The position numbers and the translations under genes were made by a program. Positions 27,459 to 36,940 of a stretch of 64,000 nt of DNA are shown one piece after another. The DNA lies in the NCBI RefSeq assembly GCF_025449215.1, contig NZ_CP104900.1, positions 3,720,001 to 3,784,000 of the forward strand, in the 5' to 3' direction. How positions within the stretch are numbered: the stretch's first letter is position 1; every line of letters starts with the position of its first letter. This DNA is from Shewanella seohaensis (GTDB lineage Bacteria > Pseudomonadota > Gammaproteobacteria > Enterobacterales > Shewanellaceae). Below the pieces are notes generated by a model. That model saw nothing but the letters and a program-made list of their open reading frames with translations, did no database searches and was not told where the DNA came from.

Positions 27459-28868
27459 TTAACCACCGAGTAGTGACAATGCTACTTGAGGAAGTTGATT
27501 CGCCTGTGCCAACATCGCAGATGAGGTTTGTGACAGAATCTGCTGTTTGGTCATAGTGGCAGTTTCTTTCGCAAAGTCCACATCTTGAATTCGGCTTCTG
27601 GCATCAGATACGTTAGTCGAAATGTTATTCAAATTATTGATTGTAAAGCTCATTCGATTCTGTACAGCACCCAAATCAGAACGACTACTATCAATACCTG
27701 CAATTGCAGCGTCAATCACTTCAAGTGCATCCTGAGCACCTTTCGCAGTATTGATATCAATCTTACTCACCGCATTTAGTGTTGAGCTACCACCTGCTGC
27801 CACAACTCCACCGCCAAGCAATTCGTTAGCTGTTGTACCAGAAACACTAAATTTTTCGGATGATGATAATGTCAGTGATGCTGTTTTGCTCGCGTTTGCA
27901 GCCCCCGCAGCTTGGCCACCTAATTTCGCAGTGGTACCACCGCCGTAACCTGCAATTTCAACCCCAGCAACCCCCTTAGCAGTCAAGGAAATTGTTCCAG
28001 TAGTATCATCATAGCTCACGTCATAACCCGCTTTACCCAGATCTGTCGCGAGTGTTTTTGCATCACCTTTGTAGTTAGCTAAATCATAACTATCTTTGGT
28101 GCCATCGGCGTTAACGACTGAAAACGTACCAGTATCAGCCGCACTTAAACCTGACAGAGTTGTCGTAACCGACGCTTCCGCTTTAACGCCCGCTCCTGAC
28201 TTGTTGATATTTGTTGCAACTGTTGCAGCATTATCACCAGCAGTAATCGCAACAACTTTACCGTTAACAGTAAATGCTGCATCAGCAGTCGTTCCCTGAG
28301 TCAATACTGTTGCAGCCTCAACCCCAAATTTGGTACCTGCACCGCTAATTGAATTATTACCAATCTTATTTGCCGCCACATCCATCAAAGACACTGAAAT
28401 GGTCTCATTTGCATTGGCACCAACTTGGAATTTTTGCGTACCGTAAGTACCATCAAGTAATTTTTGTCCACCAAAAGAAGTGGTATCAGCGATACGGGTC
28501 AACTCTGTTTGCAATGCAGCAAGTTCTTTTTGCATAGCTGCACGGTCTTCAGTTGAGTTTGAACCGTTAGCTGACTGCAACGATAGATCACGCATACGTT
28601 GCAGAATGTCGGTAGATGTTTGCATCGCGCCTTCAGCGGTTTGTGCAATCGAGATACCATCGTTAGCATTACGTTGTGCGACATCAAGACCATTGATTTG
28701 ACTGGTCAAACGGTTAGAAATTTGCAGACCAGCGGCATCGTCTTTGGCACTGTTAATACGCAGGCCAGATGACAGACGCTCCATGGAGGTTTGCAAGGCG
28801 TTGTTGGCGCCGTTCAAGTTTTTCTGTGACTTCAATGAGGTCACATTGGTATTAACAGTAATAGCCAT
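27459..28868 (-). CDS. flaB: Flagellin (first of two, next to flgL)
   Basis: Filament subunit, 469 residues, almost the same protein as the neighbouring flagellin (differences such as [11 protein letters not shown] against [11 protein letters not shown] and a C-terminal Gly-Gly). It has D0/D1 ends plus a long Gly/Ala/Thr-rich central insert. I start at ATG 28868, preceded by GAGGAA; the longer frame to 28898 has no support. Upstream lies a FliA-like promoter with a good -35 and poor -10 (28935-28961), so its control may differ from that of flaA. The letter assignment is mine. Confidence 0.96.
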   Translation of the reverse strand: MAITVNTNVTSLKSQKNLNGANNALQTSMERLSSGLRINSAKDDAAGLQISNRLTSQINGLDVAQRNANDGISIAQTAEGAMQTSTDILQRMRDLSLQSANGSNSTEDRAAMQKELAALQTELTRIADTTSFGGQKLLDGTYGTQKFQVGANANETISVSLMDVAANKIGNNSISGAGTKFGVEAATVLTQGTTADAAFTVNGKVVAITAGDNAATVATNINKSGAGVKAEASVTTTLSGLSAADTGTFSVVNADGTKDSYDLANYKGDAKTLATDLGKAGYDVSYDDTTGTISLTAKGVAGVEIAGYGGGTTAKLGGQAAGAANASKTASLTLSSSEKFSVSGTTANELLGGGVVAAGGSSTLNAVSKIDINTAKGAQDALEVIDAAIAGIDSSRSDLGAVQNRMSFTINNLNNISTNVSDARSRIQDVDFAKETATMTKQQILSQTSSAMLAQANQLPQVALSLLGG

Positions 28869-28934
28869 GTTACATTCCTCTTCTAAGTTGGGTGCCAAGA
28901 CGTGGAAGCCTGGCTAAATCTTGTTACTTTCCAA

Positions 28935-28961
28935 GAATATTGGTTTGCTTTGTACACTTTA
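28935..28961 (-). promoter_or_regulatory. Candidate degenerate FliA promoter of the flaB flagellin gene
   Basis: The minus strand reads TAAAGTGT, 11 bases, CAATATTC. The -35 half fits, the -10 half does not. The placing is supported by alignment with the flaA promoter: in both, the shared leader motif GTAACAAG begins 15 bases after the start of the -10 element. Confidence 0.5.
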
Positions 28962-29078
28962 ATATTGCTTAAAATGCTTAAGCGTTGGTTTAATTACCCA
29001 TATCTAAAACCTGCCCTATTAAACTCAGAGACACTTTTACAAAAGTGGCGCACTCTGTTGTTTTGGGCGAGGCGGGCT

Positions 29079-30287
29079 CTAGATATAGTCAAACAACGAT
29101 ACTGAGCCCACTTTACTAAACACACTGGATACCGCATTGAGCGCAAGTTGTTGCTTTTCAAATTCAGTAATCGCAGTGGCATAGTCGACATCCTCCAACT
29201 TGGATAACGCCGAGGTGTTGATCAACTTTTCATCAGTATGCTTATCAGTATATTTTTCCAGTACTTTTAAACTGTTGCCTGCTAAGCCTTGTTGCTGACT
29301 GATTTGTTTGACACCACTCTGAACATTATTCAATAACTGTGCCAACTCTGATTGACCTGAAGGAGTTTGTACTTCAGCTCCATTCTCAAATAGATCGATA
29401 GCCTTACTAAAGGTGTCGAAAATACTCACTTCAGCTTCTTGGTGAAGGGTGAAGCTGTCACCAATCTTTGGCTCACCTTCAATGCTTAGCTTAACGCCGT
29501 CAAAATTGATTGATGCGGAGGGGTCAAAAGGTGCTGCGGCTGAAATCACATTCGCAGGGGTAGCAGTATCAGTGACTTCCACATTAATACCACCCGCACC
29601 ATCATCTAAAAAATTAATCTTATAGTCGGAAAGTGAAGGCGTTACACCGTCAAGCTTTGCACTGGTAACACTGAACTCCCCTTGCTGGGATGACGAATAA
29701 TTGACGCTATAATCGCCAATTGCATTGGGGGATTTGATGAATGCGGTATCACCGGCAACATTGGTATTAAGCTGTATACCTGATGCGATTATCGCACTGT
29801 GGACACCAGAATCACCTTGATAGACAATTTTCCCATTGGCATCAAATTGGAATGGCAAAGTATCAGTCTTGTTACCCGCAAATAAATAATTGCCCGATTC
29901 ATCTTTGGTATTCGCAATCGTCAATAACTGGTCAAGGCTCTTGCGCAAATCATCGGCAATAGTTTGCCGCTCCTCAGATGTTAGGCTGCCGTTTGAACCC
30001 TGTAACATCAAATCTTTCATACTGGATATTAAGGTATCCGCTTGGCCTAACTGACTTTCAGTTTGTTGAAGATGATTGGTGGCATAGTCGATATTCTTCA
30101 TAAATTGATCGACTAAGGCATTGCGTTGATTCAGGTTATCGATACCTAAAGCCGCAACCGGATCATCCCCTGAGGTATTGACCTTTTTACCACTGCTGAG
30201 CTGATCCAAAATCTTGCTCGTGGCCGTTTGTTTTTGCAGCACACTACTAATGCTTTGATTAAAGAGCTGCGCACTTGATAGTCTCAT
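29079..30287 (-). CDS. flgL: Flagellar hook-filament junction protein FlgL
   Basis: Joins filament to hook-associated protein FlgK. The 402 residues begin MRLSSAQLFNQSISSVLQKQ and contain the flagellin-like N-terminal QLSSGKKVNTSGDDPVAALG and the C-terminal helix DVDYATAITEFEKQQLALNA. I start at ATG 30287 with AGGAG eight bases upstream. It follows flgK after 11 bases. Confidence 0.95.
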   Translation of the reverse strand: MRLSSAQLFNQSISSVLQKQTATSKILDQLSSGKKVNTSGDDPVAALGIDNLNQRNALVDQFMKNIDYATNHLQQTESQLGQADTLISSMKDLMLQGSNGSLTSEERQTIADDLRKSLDQLLTIANTKDESGNYLFAGNKTDTLPFQFDANGKIVYQGDSGVHSAIIASGIQLNTNVAGDTAFIKSPNAIGDYSVNYSSSQQGEFSVTSAKLDGVTPSLSDYKINFLDDGAGGINVEVTDTATPANVISAAAPFDPSASINFDGVKLSIEGEPKIGDSFTLHQEAEVSIFDTFSKAIDLFENGAEVQTPSGQSELAQLLNNVQSGVKQISQQQGLAGNSLKVLEKYTDKHTDEKLINTSALSKLEDVDYATAITEFEKQQLALNAVSSVFSKVGSVSLFDYI

Positions 30288-30298
30288 CGTCACTTCTC

Positions 30299-32224
30299 CT
30301 AACGCACTGAGGTCAGTAGGGTGTCAAAAATTTGCTGGGCGGTTGACATGATCCGCGCAGACGCTTGGTAAGCCTGTTGGAAACGCATCAGGTTTGCCGC
30401 TTCTTCATCTAAGTTCACCCCTGATTCGCTCTCTACTCTGGCGTAAGCCTGTTGATAAATTGCATCAGCCGCCCCGACTCGGACTTCGGCCGCTTTGGTT
30501 TGACTGCCGATATCTTGCTTGGTCTGTTCAAACACATCGGCAAGCGTCGATTTACCGCCATTCATCACCTTGGTTTCACTGAGTTTGGCCATTGCCAAGG
30601 CGTTAGTGTTATCCCCTTCGGCAAAGGATAAATCGAAGGTGAATTTGTCGCCTGCAGCCGCCGCACTGCTATCGACTTCAAAGGTAAAGCCAAACGCACT
30701 AATGCTGGGTGGCGTATATGCCGCTGGAGCGCCAAGGGATGTACCATTGGCATCGAAGGCTTCAAAGGTTGGCGGCACAGCCGTGGTATCCAATTGAATG
30801 GTGAGTTCGCTCCCCGTTGTTGGGAAGTTTGCCGCACTGCGGTTGGTAATTTGCGTGACCTTCACTTGAGTATTGCCTGAGTTCGCTGCATCTGGGGTGA
30901 TTTTGGGCGCAGCGGCGGCAATGCCTTTGGGATCTGTCATCACCACTTCAATACCATTCGCCGCTCCCGCGGTTGGACGAATCGCGAATCTATCCCCAGA
31001 GGCCATGGCGCCGGCTTTAATATCAATAGAGAATCCCGCGCCACCTTCGAGCTTAGTGCCATTTAAGGTGAGCGGTGTGATAGTGCCGGTTTGCGTGTCT
31101 CTGAGTTCATAGGTGGCTGGCGCCGTAAAAGACAGCTCGTAGGAGCCACCCGATAAAGCGCTCGTATCGTCAATATTGACACCTAAGGTCGCATTACCTG
31201 TGTTGCCGGAAAATCCAGCCACACGGCCAATAGACATCAGTGGATCGTTGATATCCTTAAAGATATCGGCGCCCACTTGGCCATTAAGATCGAATCCTTG
31301 CGCCTGTAACTTGTTAAAGTTATCGGCAACCCCAAGGGCCAGTTGGTCGAGTTCCAACCCCGCAGGCACTAGAGTTTGTTCACGATAGTCAAACAAGGCA
31401 CCGAGCTGACCGCCTAACTTACTAGGGTCGACACGTACACTTTGAGAGCCGATGCTCGACATCAACTGCAGTTCATTCGGGAAAGGGTCGCCCGTCGCAG
31501 TGCTGACCGACATGGGGACTTCACCCGAAACCAGCATAATTGCGCCGCCGAGCATGATGCTTTTGGCCCCGTTTTCTAAGGGGATCACATTCACCTGCGC
31601 GTACTGACTCAGCTCCTGTACCAATGCATCTTGCTTGTCCAGTAACATGGCGTCTTGGTTCGGCGACTTCATCAACTCGAGGTTTAGATTAGCAAGTTCA
31701 GTGCTGATCTCATTGATGCGCTTCGTCATACCTGTGATTTGATCATTAGTTTGAGTCAGTTGTCCGTTCAGCGTCGACTGCATCTGGTTCAAACTGTTCG
31801 CCAATTGTTTGGCATCGTTTAAAGTCGAGCTTCGAATGCCCAAGTCCGCTGGCAAGTCCGCCAAACTATTTAGCCCTGAAAACAAATCGTTCAAGCTCTG
31901 TGGCACTATTTTGCCAATTTGCGAGAAGACTTGGTCAAGCTCGCTCAACTTGCCGTAGCTCGCTTCGGCCGCACTCAGCGTGGTTTGGCCAATCCGCAAT
32001 TCGCGTGCAGCATAGTCGTTGTAAATACGCTTAACATCAGAGACATAAGTACCTGTGCCATAGAAGCTATTACCAAGACGTTGTGAATCTAACGTGGTTT
32101 GCGTCGCCACTTGTCTGTGATAACCCGCGGTGTTGGCATTGGCGATGTTATTACTGGTCACCCCCAGTTGTGACTGGGATGCGAGCACGCCTGTACGGGC
32201 AATATTTAATAGATCGATAGCCAT
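30299..32224 (-). CDS. flgK: Flagellar hook-associated protein FlgK
   Basis: First junction protein between hook and filament, 641 residues. The N-terminal rod-type helix (NIARTGVLASQSQLGVTSNN then IANANTAGYHRQ) and the C-terminal LDEEAANLMRFQQAYQASAR are family signatures. The central region is variable. It lies 40 bases downstream of flgJ. Confidence 0.95.
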   Translation of the reverse strand: MAIDLLNIARTGVLASQSQLGVTSNNIANANTAGYHRQVATQTTLDSQRLGNSFYGTGTYVSDVKRIYNDYAARELRIGQTTLSAAEASYGKLSELDQVFSQIGKIVPQSLNDLFSGLNSLADLPADLGIRSSTLNDAKQLANSLNQMQSTLNGQLTQTNDQITGMTKRINEISTELANLNLELMKSPNQDAMLLDKQDALVQELSQYAQVNVIPLENGAKSIMLGGAIMLVSGEVPMSVSTATGDPFPNELQLMSSIGSQSVRVDPSKLGGQLGALFDYREQTLVPAGLELDQLALGVADNFNKLQAQGFDLNGQVGADIFKDINDPLMSIGRVAGFSGNTGNATLGVNIDDTSALSGGSYELSFTAPATYELRDTQTGTITPLTLNGTKLEGGAGFSIDIKAGAMASGDRFAIRPTAGAANGIEVVMTDPKGIAAAAPKITPDAANSGNTQVKVTQITNRSAANFPTTGSELTIQLDTTAVPPTFEAFDANGTSLGAPAAYTPPSISAFGFTFEVDSSAAAAGDKFTFDLSFAEGDNTNALAMAKLSETKVMNGGKSTLADVFEQTKQDIGSQTKAAEVRVGAADAIYQQAYARVESESGVNLDEEAANLMRFQQAYQASARIMSTAQQIFDTLLTSVR

Positions 32225-32264
32225 CAGCCGATACTCCCCAACACTAACATCCTATGAAGAATGA

Positions 32265-33419
32265 TCATTTGTCTTCTCCTGGCAGTATCGATTTCAGCTC
32301 TTCGCTGATGGACTGCATGACTTTAATGACTTTTTCAGCATATTTAGGATCGGTGGCATAGCCAGCATCCTGTAATGCTCGAATAAACTGAGTTGGTGAC
32401 GCCGCGACTTTCTTCGCCGCCTGATAACGCTCACCCTCAGCAATAAAGGAAACAAAATCGTTAAAACTGTGCTCGAAATCGGCATACACCCTAAAATCGG
32501 CTTTTTGTCTAACGGCAATACCCTGCTCAAATTCCAAGGTACTCACGTTAGCCTTATCACCTTGCCAACGACGATCGGCTTTAATGTTGAACAGGTTATG
32601 GCTGGGCGCGCCATTATTGCCACGGACAATTTTTTGACCCCAGCCCGTCTCAAGGGCTGACTGTGCCAAGAGCACTTCGGGTTGAGTGCCAAGGGCTTTG
32701 GCGGCTTTTTCTGCATGAGGATAGAGGGTCGCCAAAAACTCTTCCCGACTACCAAATTTGAGGGTCTTTTGGGTTTCCCTAAATGCCGCCGTCGGCAAGA
32801 TTTGGCCGCTGATCACAGGTTCGATTGGCGATAAGGGTTGCTCTGACCAAGCGGGCTTTGGCGTATCTATGGCCAGCAAGCGCTCAGGCCTATCGATATC
32901 TAAGGAGGACGTCACGCCCTCGGCGTTATCCGCATCAACACTTGGGCGCGCAATCGATGCTGGCACGCCTTGCGCCGCAACTACTGGCGTAGCCGCAGTT
33001 TGAGTTTCAGCAGCCGAGGTTGCTTGAGCTGGAATATTGAAGGCCTTCGCATCATGTTGCAGCTTCATACCACCGTCATTACGCAGCACGGATGCGGGCG
33101 TAAACTGACTCGACTCGGGGGATAATTGCTGCACCATCATGTCTGCAAGGCCCAGCACACCTTTATCCGATAAATCGACGGATAACTGCTGGTCCCGCAT
33201 TTGCTCATAAAATTTAGTGTATTGGCTGTTGAGTGGGCTGTCGGATTCAAACACTGCGTTGGCATCACGCATGCTCTTCATCAGCATTTGCACAAAAACG
33301 CCTTCAAATTGTTGGGCGACTTTTTTCAAGGCGCCCTTCTCATCTTTCTGAGCCTGGGCGCGCAGGGAGTCGAGCCCGCCCAGATCAAGAAAATGTGATG
33401 AACTTGAAAGCTTTTCCAT
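32265..33419 (-). CDS. flgJ: Rod assembly protein and peptidoglycan hydrolase FlgJ
   Basis: Bifunctional rod cap with a muramidase. The 384 residues have an N-terminal rod-binding domain (KKVAQQFEGVFVQMLMKSMR), a variable linker of about residues 120-220, and a C-terminal glucosaminidase domain (PEVLLAQSALETGWGQKIV, with the catalytic Glu of the SALETGWG motif) ending DAGYATDPKYAEKVIKVM. This dual-domain form is typical of beta/gammaproteobacteria. Confidence 0.95.
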   Translation of the reverse strand: MEKLSSSSHFLDLGGLDSLRAQAQKDEKGALKKVAQQFEGVFVQMLMKSMRDANAVFESDSPLNSQYTKFYEQMRDQQLSVDLSDKGVLGLADMMVQQLSPESSQFTPASVLRNDGGMKLQHDAKAFNIPAQATSAAETQTAATPVVAAQGVPASIARPSVDADNAEGVTSSLDIDRPERLLAIDTPKPAWSEQPLSPIEPVISGQILPTAAFRETQKTLKFGSREEFLATLYPHAEKAAKALGTQPEVLLAQSALETGWGQKIVRGNNGAPSHNLFNIKADRRWQGDKANVSTLEFEQGIAVRQKADFRVYADFEHSFNDFVSFIAEGERYQAAKKVAASPTQFIRALQDAGYATDPKYAEKVIKVMQSISEELKSILPGEDK

Positions 33420-33436
33420 GATTTTCCCGACAGAAA

Positions 33437-34528
33437 TTAGATGATGATAAGTTCACCATGCAAAGCACCTGCCACTTTTAACGCTTCGAGGATAGCAAGT
33501 ACATCTGAAGGGGCCGCGCCCACCAAGTTTACGGCTCGCACTAACTCATCTAAGGTCGTGCCAGGATTGAACATAAACATACGGCGATTACTTTCGCTCG
33601 CGTTGATTGTGCTGTTGCTCGTCACCGTCGTTTGACCATTCGCTAACGCATTAGGTTGGGATACCTGAGTCGCTTCGGCAATAGTTACCGTCAAGCCACC
33701 ATGTGTCACCGCGGCTGGCAATAACTTGACGTTCTGCCCAACCACAATCGTGCCTGTACGGGAGTTCACGATCACTTTAGCTGACTCATCAGCAGGCTCC
33801 ACTTCGATATTCTCGAGTGTGGCTAAAAAGGACACCCGTTGTGACACATCCCTTGGAGCACTAACCTGCACAGAGGTCGCATCCAATGGCCGCGCCATAT
33901 CGGGGCCTAGCAAGTCATTGATTGCATCGGCCATACGCTGCGCAGTCGAAAAGTCAGAGCGGCGTAGGTTAAACGTCAAATAATCGCCAGTCGAAAATGG
34001 CGTTGCTACGCTACGTTCAACAATCGCGCCGTTAGGAATACGACCCACGGTTGGCGTATTTTGAATGACTTTAGAACCATCCAAACCATCGGCGCTAAAG
34101 CCGCTGACCACTAAACTGCCCTGCGCAATCGCGTACACATTCCCATCAACCCCTTTAAGGAAAGTTTGCAATAAGGTACCGCCGCGCAAGCTTTTCGCTT
34201 CACCTAGGCTTGATACTGTGACATCCAATTCTTGACCAGGTTTGATAAAGGCCGGCATATCCGCATGCACTGCCACCACGGCCACGTTCTTAATTTTGGG
34301 TCTGAAATTATCAGGCAGGTTAATCCCAAAGTTTTTCAGCATGGTGGTAAAGGTCTGCTCGGTATAACGGGTCTTCTCACCCGTTCCAGGTAAACCGACG
34401 ACTAAGCCGTAACCAATCAATTGGTTGCTACGAACCCCTTGAACATTGGCAATATCTTTAATGCGCTCTGCTTGGCTAGGAAGTGAAAACGCCAGCATGG
34501 CAACCGCTAAAATCAGTTTCAATTTCAT
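33437..34528 (-). CDS. flgI: Flagellar P-ring protein FlgI
   Basis: Periplasmic protein that forms the P ring around the rod in the peptidoglycan. The 363 residues start with a signal peptide ([20 protein letters not shown]) followed by the conserved [21 protein letters not shown] start at ATG 34528, with AAGGAG eight bases upstream, nine codons inside the longest frame. It overlaps nothing and follows flgH by 11 bases. Confidence 0.96.
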   Translation of the reverse strand: MKLKLILAVAMLAFSLPSQAERIKDIANVQGVRSNQLIGYGLVVGLPGTGEKTRYTEQTFTTMLKNFGINLPDNFRPKIKNVAVVAVHADMPAFIKPGQELDVTVSSLGEAKSLRGGTLLQTFLKGVDGNVYAIAQGSLVVSGFSADGLDGSKVIQNTPTVGRIPNGAIVERSVATPFSTGDYLTFNLRRSDFSTAQRMADAINDLLGPDMARPLDATSVQVSAPRDVSQRVSFLATLENIEVEPADESAKVIVNSRTGTIVVGQNVKLLPAAVTHGGLTVTIAEATQVSQPNALANGQTTVTSNSTINASESNRRMFMFNPGTTLDELVRAVNLVGAAPSDVLAILEALKVAGALHGELIII

Positions 34529-34539
34529 GATACGACTCC

Positions 34540-35214
34540 TTAGAAGGGCCACCAATCGCTCATAAAGAACTGGCTTAACCAGCCCACCTTTTGCGCATCG
34601 GCGAAGGTACCAGTACCGCTGTATTGAATACGCGCATTGGCCATACGGGTTGAATCGATAGTGTTATCAGGTTTGATATCCTGTGAACGCACTATGCCGG
34701 TCACTCGGATAAACTCATCGCCGTTATTGATGGAGATCCATTTCTCGCCGCGCACCACTAAGTTGCCGTTATTAAGCACTTGCATTACGTTAGCGGAGAT
34801 ACTGCCATCTAAGCTATTGCTTTGATCGGCATCGGATTCCCGCTTAGTGTTCATGCTGTCTTTGTAACGCAGATCGAGGGGAACCCCGCCAATCGACACA
34901 TTGCTACCACCGGCATAAATAGGGTCGAGCGACATGTCAGAACCTTTTTTGATCTGATTACCCGCACTCTTTTTCGCCTGAGTCGCTTCCTTCAACACGA
35001 TAGTGATGATGTCACCCACTTTATGGGCGCGAATATCCGAATAGAGACTGGCCGCTTGGCTATCTTGGTAAATGGATCCCGTTGCGGCAATTTTGGTTGG
35101 CGGCGCTTCAGGGTAAACCGGTGCATAAAAAGGATCATCTGCAATCGGCTTCTTGGAGGTGGAGCTACATGCCGTAAGCAAGAGCGCTGCGGCCAATATA
35201 AAATATCTAGCCAT
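34540..35214 (-). CDS. flgH: Flagellar L-ring lipoprotein FlgH
   Basis: Outer-membrane lipoprotein that forms the L ring. The 224 residues have a lipoprotein signal with lipobox LLLTAC and the conserved [19 protein letters not shown] and [20 protein letters not shown] stretches. It lies 12 bases downstream of flgG. Confidence 0.96.
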   Translation of the reverse strand: MARYFILAAALLLTACSSTSKKPIADDPFYAPVYPEAPPTKIAATGSIYQDSQAASLYSDIRAHKVGDIITIVLKEATQAKKSAGNQIKKGSDMSLDPIYAGGSNVSIGGVPLDLRYKDSMNTKRESDADQSNSLDGSISANVMQVLNNGNLVVRGEKWISINNGDEFIRVTGIVRSQDIKPDNTIDSTRMANARIQYSGTGTFADAQKVGWLSQFFMSDWWPF

Positions 35215-35226
35215 GATAATGTGCCT

Positions 35227-36014
35227 CTATAAATTCTGATTCACATACGCCAGCATCTGATCCACCGCCGAAATCACTTTAGAGTTCATTTCGTAGATCC
35301 GCTGACTTTCAATAAGATTCACCAGCTCTTCGGTCACGTTCACGTTAGAGGTTTCTAACGCGCCTTGACGAATCGCTCCCATACCATCGAGTGATGCCGT
35401 GCCTTGGATAGGCGTACCACTGGCACCGGTTTCGGTGTACAGGTTTTGTCCCATAGGATCTAAACCCGATGGGTTAATAAAATCGGACATGCTGAGCTGC
35501 CCCACGACTTGGTTTTCCGCCGTGCCCGGTGTTTTCACCGAGACTTCCCCTTCGGCAGACACGGTAATGCTGGTCGCATCATCGGGAATCGTGATCGCAG
35601 GTTGCAGAACGTAACCCGAACCTGGCGTTACAATTTGCCCAGTATCATCTAAGGTAAATTGACCATTACGGGTATAGGCTGTGGTGCCATCGGGTAACTG
35701 CACTTCGAAAAAGCCTGGGCCTTCAATCATCAGATCGAGTGAGTTATCCGTGGTCAGCATATTGCCTTGGGTAAACATTTTTTGAGTGGCCACCACTTTG
35801 GTACCCGCACCAATATTTAACCCATTGGGTAACTTAGTATTCGAGGCACTAATGCCCCCGCTTGGTTAACGGTTTGATAGAGTAAGTCTTCAAAGACTGC
35901 GCGGCTCTTTTTGTAGCCGACGGTGCTGGCGTTCGCGACGTTGTTTGAAATCACCGCAATATCGGTTTGCTGTGCGTCTAAGCCAGTTTTACTAATCCAT
36001 AACGCTGGATGCAT
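35227..36014 (-). pseudogene. flgG: Flagellar distal rod protein FlgG, broken by a -1 frameshift
   Basis: Distal rod protein. The first 65 codons ([40 protein letters not shown]) run into a false stop. The remaining ~190 residues (QKMFTQGNMLTTDNSLDLMI to the C-terminal RIYEMNSKVISAVDQML) are open in another frame. Adding one base to the C5 run at 35855-35859 (G5 on the coding strand) restores [20 protein letters not shown] and a protein of exactly 262 residues, the normal FlgG length. Confidence 0.92.
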
Positions 36015-36024
36015 AATTTATCTC

Positions 36025-36768
36025 CTAACTAATCCGCATTAATGAAGAAGAAGCGCGGTCATTTTCTTCCGCGGTTTTCATCATCTTCACTTGCAATTCA
36101 AATTGTCGCTGTAGGTCGATTAAGGACACCATCTCATCCACAGGATTGACGTTACTGCCCTCTACAGCCCCACTCTCAACAAACACATTTGGATCGGTTG
36201 GCGCCGGATTACCCGATACCAAACGGAACAGTCCATCCTCACCGCGCATCATTTGTGCATTGCCAGGATTAACCAGCTTTAATCGCCCTACCTCTTCAAC
36301 CACTTCCGTTGTCGCGCCCTGAGGACGTACCGAGATAATGCCATCCTGTGAGATGGTGACTTTTTCAATCGGCAGCGGTAACACAATCGGTCCCGCATCA
36401 CCCATCACAGGATTACCGCGGTCGTTATGCAATAGCCCTGTCGAGTCAAAACTGAGACTCCCTGAACGGGTATAGGCCTCACTGCCATCCTTTGCCTGAA
36501 CAGCGAACCAACCATCACCTTTAATGGCAACGTCAAGATCCCGCCCAGTGGTTTTGATGGGGCCAGCTCGAAAATTGGCGGAGGGTGTTTCGACCATGGC
36601 AAAAACCCTCGATGGCAATCCTTCACCAAAGGCTTGCATCGATCTGGCTTGCGCCATGTCCGACTTAAATCCATCGGTATTGGCGTTAGCTAAGTTGTTG
36701 GCACGCAATGCCAACTCATGCATGTTTTGCTTAGCTCCGCTCATGGATATGTAGAGGAATTTGTCCAC
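36025..36768 (-). CDS. flgF: Flagellar proximal rod protein FlgF
   Basis: Proximal rod protein, 247 residues. I start at GTG 36768 (VDKFLYISMSGAKQNM) because GGAG lies six bases upstream; the longest frame runs 14 codons further without a ribosome binding site. Family features are LALRANNLANANTDGFKSDM and the C-terminal MVSLIDLQRQFELQVKMMKT. A sigma-54 promoter at 36805-36822 precedes it, so flgF-flgL form a separate unit from flgB-flgE. Confidence 0.95.
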   Translation of the reverse strand: MDKFLYISMSGAKQNMHELALRANNLANANTDGFKSDMAQARSMQAFGEGLPSRVFAMVETPSANFRAGPIKTTGRDLDVAIKGDGWFAVQAKDGSEAYTRSGSLSFDSTGLLHNDRGNPVMGDAGPIVLPLPIEKVTISQDGIISVRPQGATTEVVEEVGRLKLVNPGNAQMMRGEDGLFRLVSGNPAPTDPNVFVESGAVEGSNVNPVDEMVSLIDLQRQFELQVKMMKTAEENDRASSSLMRIS

Positions 36769-36804
36769 AGACTGCTCCGTCAAATTTTCAACCTGACAAT
36801 AGCA

Positions 36805-36822
36805 AAGCAAGCATCATGCCAA
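36805..36822 (-). promoter_or_regulatory. Sigma-54 promoter of flgF
   Basis: The minus strand reads TTGGCATGATGCTTGCTT, with GG and GC separated by ten bases, 37 bases upstream of the flgF GTG start. Confidence 0.8.
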
Positions 36823-36893
36823 TAAAGTTAATGGCTAATTTACTGATAAATTGGGAGAAAATCATGAGGAAATGGCAATATGGCCAAAAGAGG

Positions 36894-36923
36894 CTAAGTG
36901 TTGCCGCCAGCGGCAACACTTAG
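36894..36923. terminator. Long hairpin after flgE, probable terminator
   Basis: A perfect 14-bp stem CTAAGTGTTGCCGC/GCGGCAACACTTAG with a two-base loop lies 18 bases beyond the flgE stop. The following minus-strand sequence, CCTCTTTTGG, is only moderately T-rich, so it may slow rather than fully stop transcription. Confidence 0.65.
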
Positions 36924-36940
36924 AAAAGGAGTAAATCAGC

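Noticed and set aside
25814..28868. Assembly duplication of one flagellin gene
   Set aside because: The two copies differ at many synonymous sites, in their 3' ends and in their promoters, so they are true paralogues.
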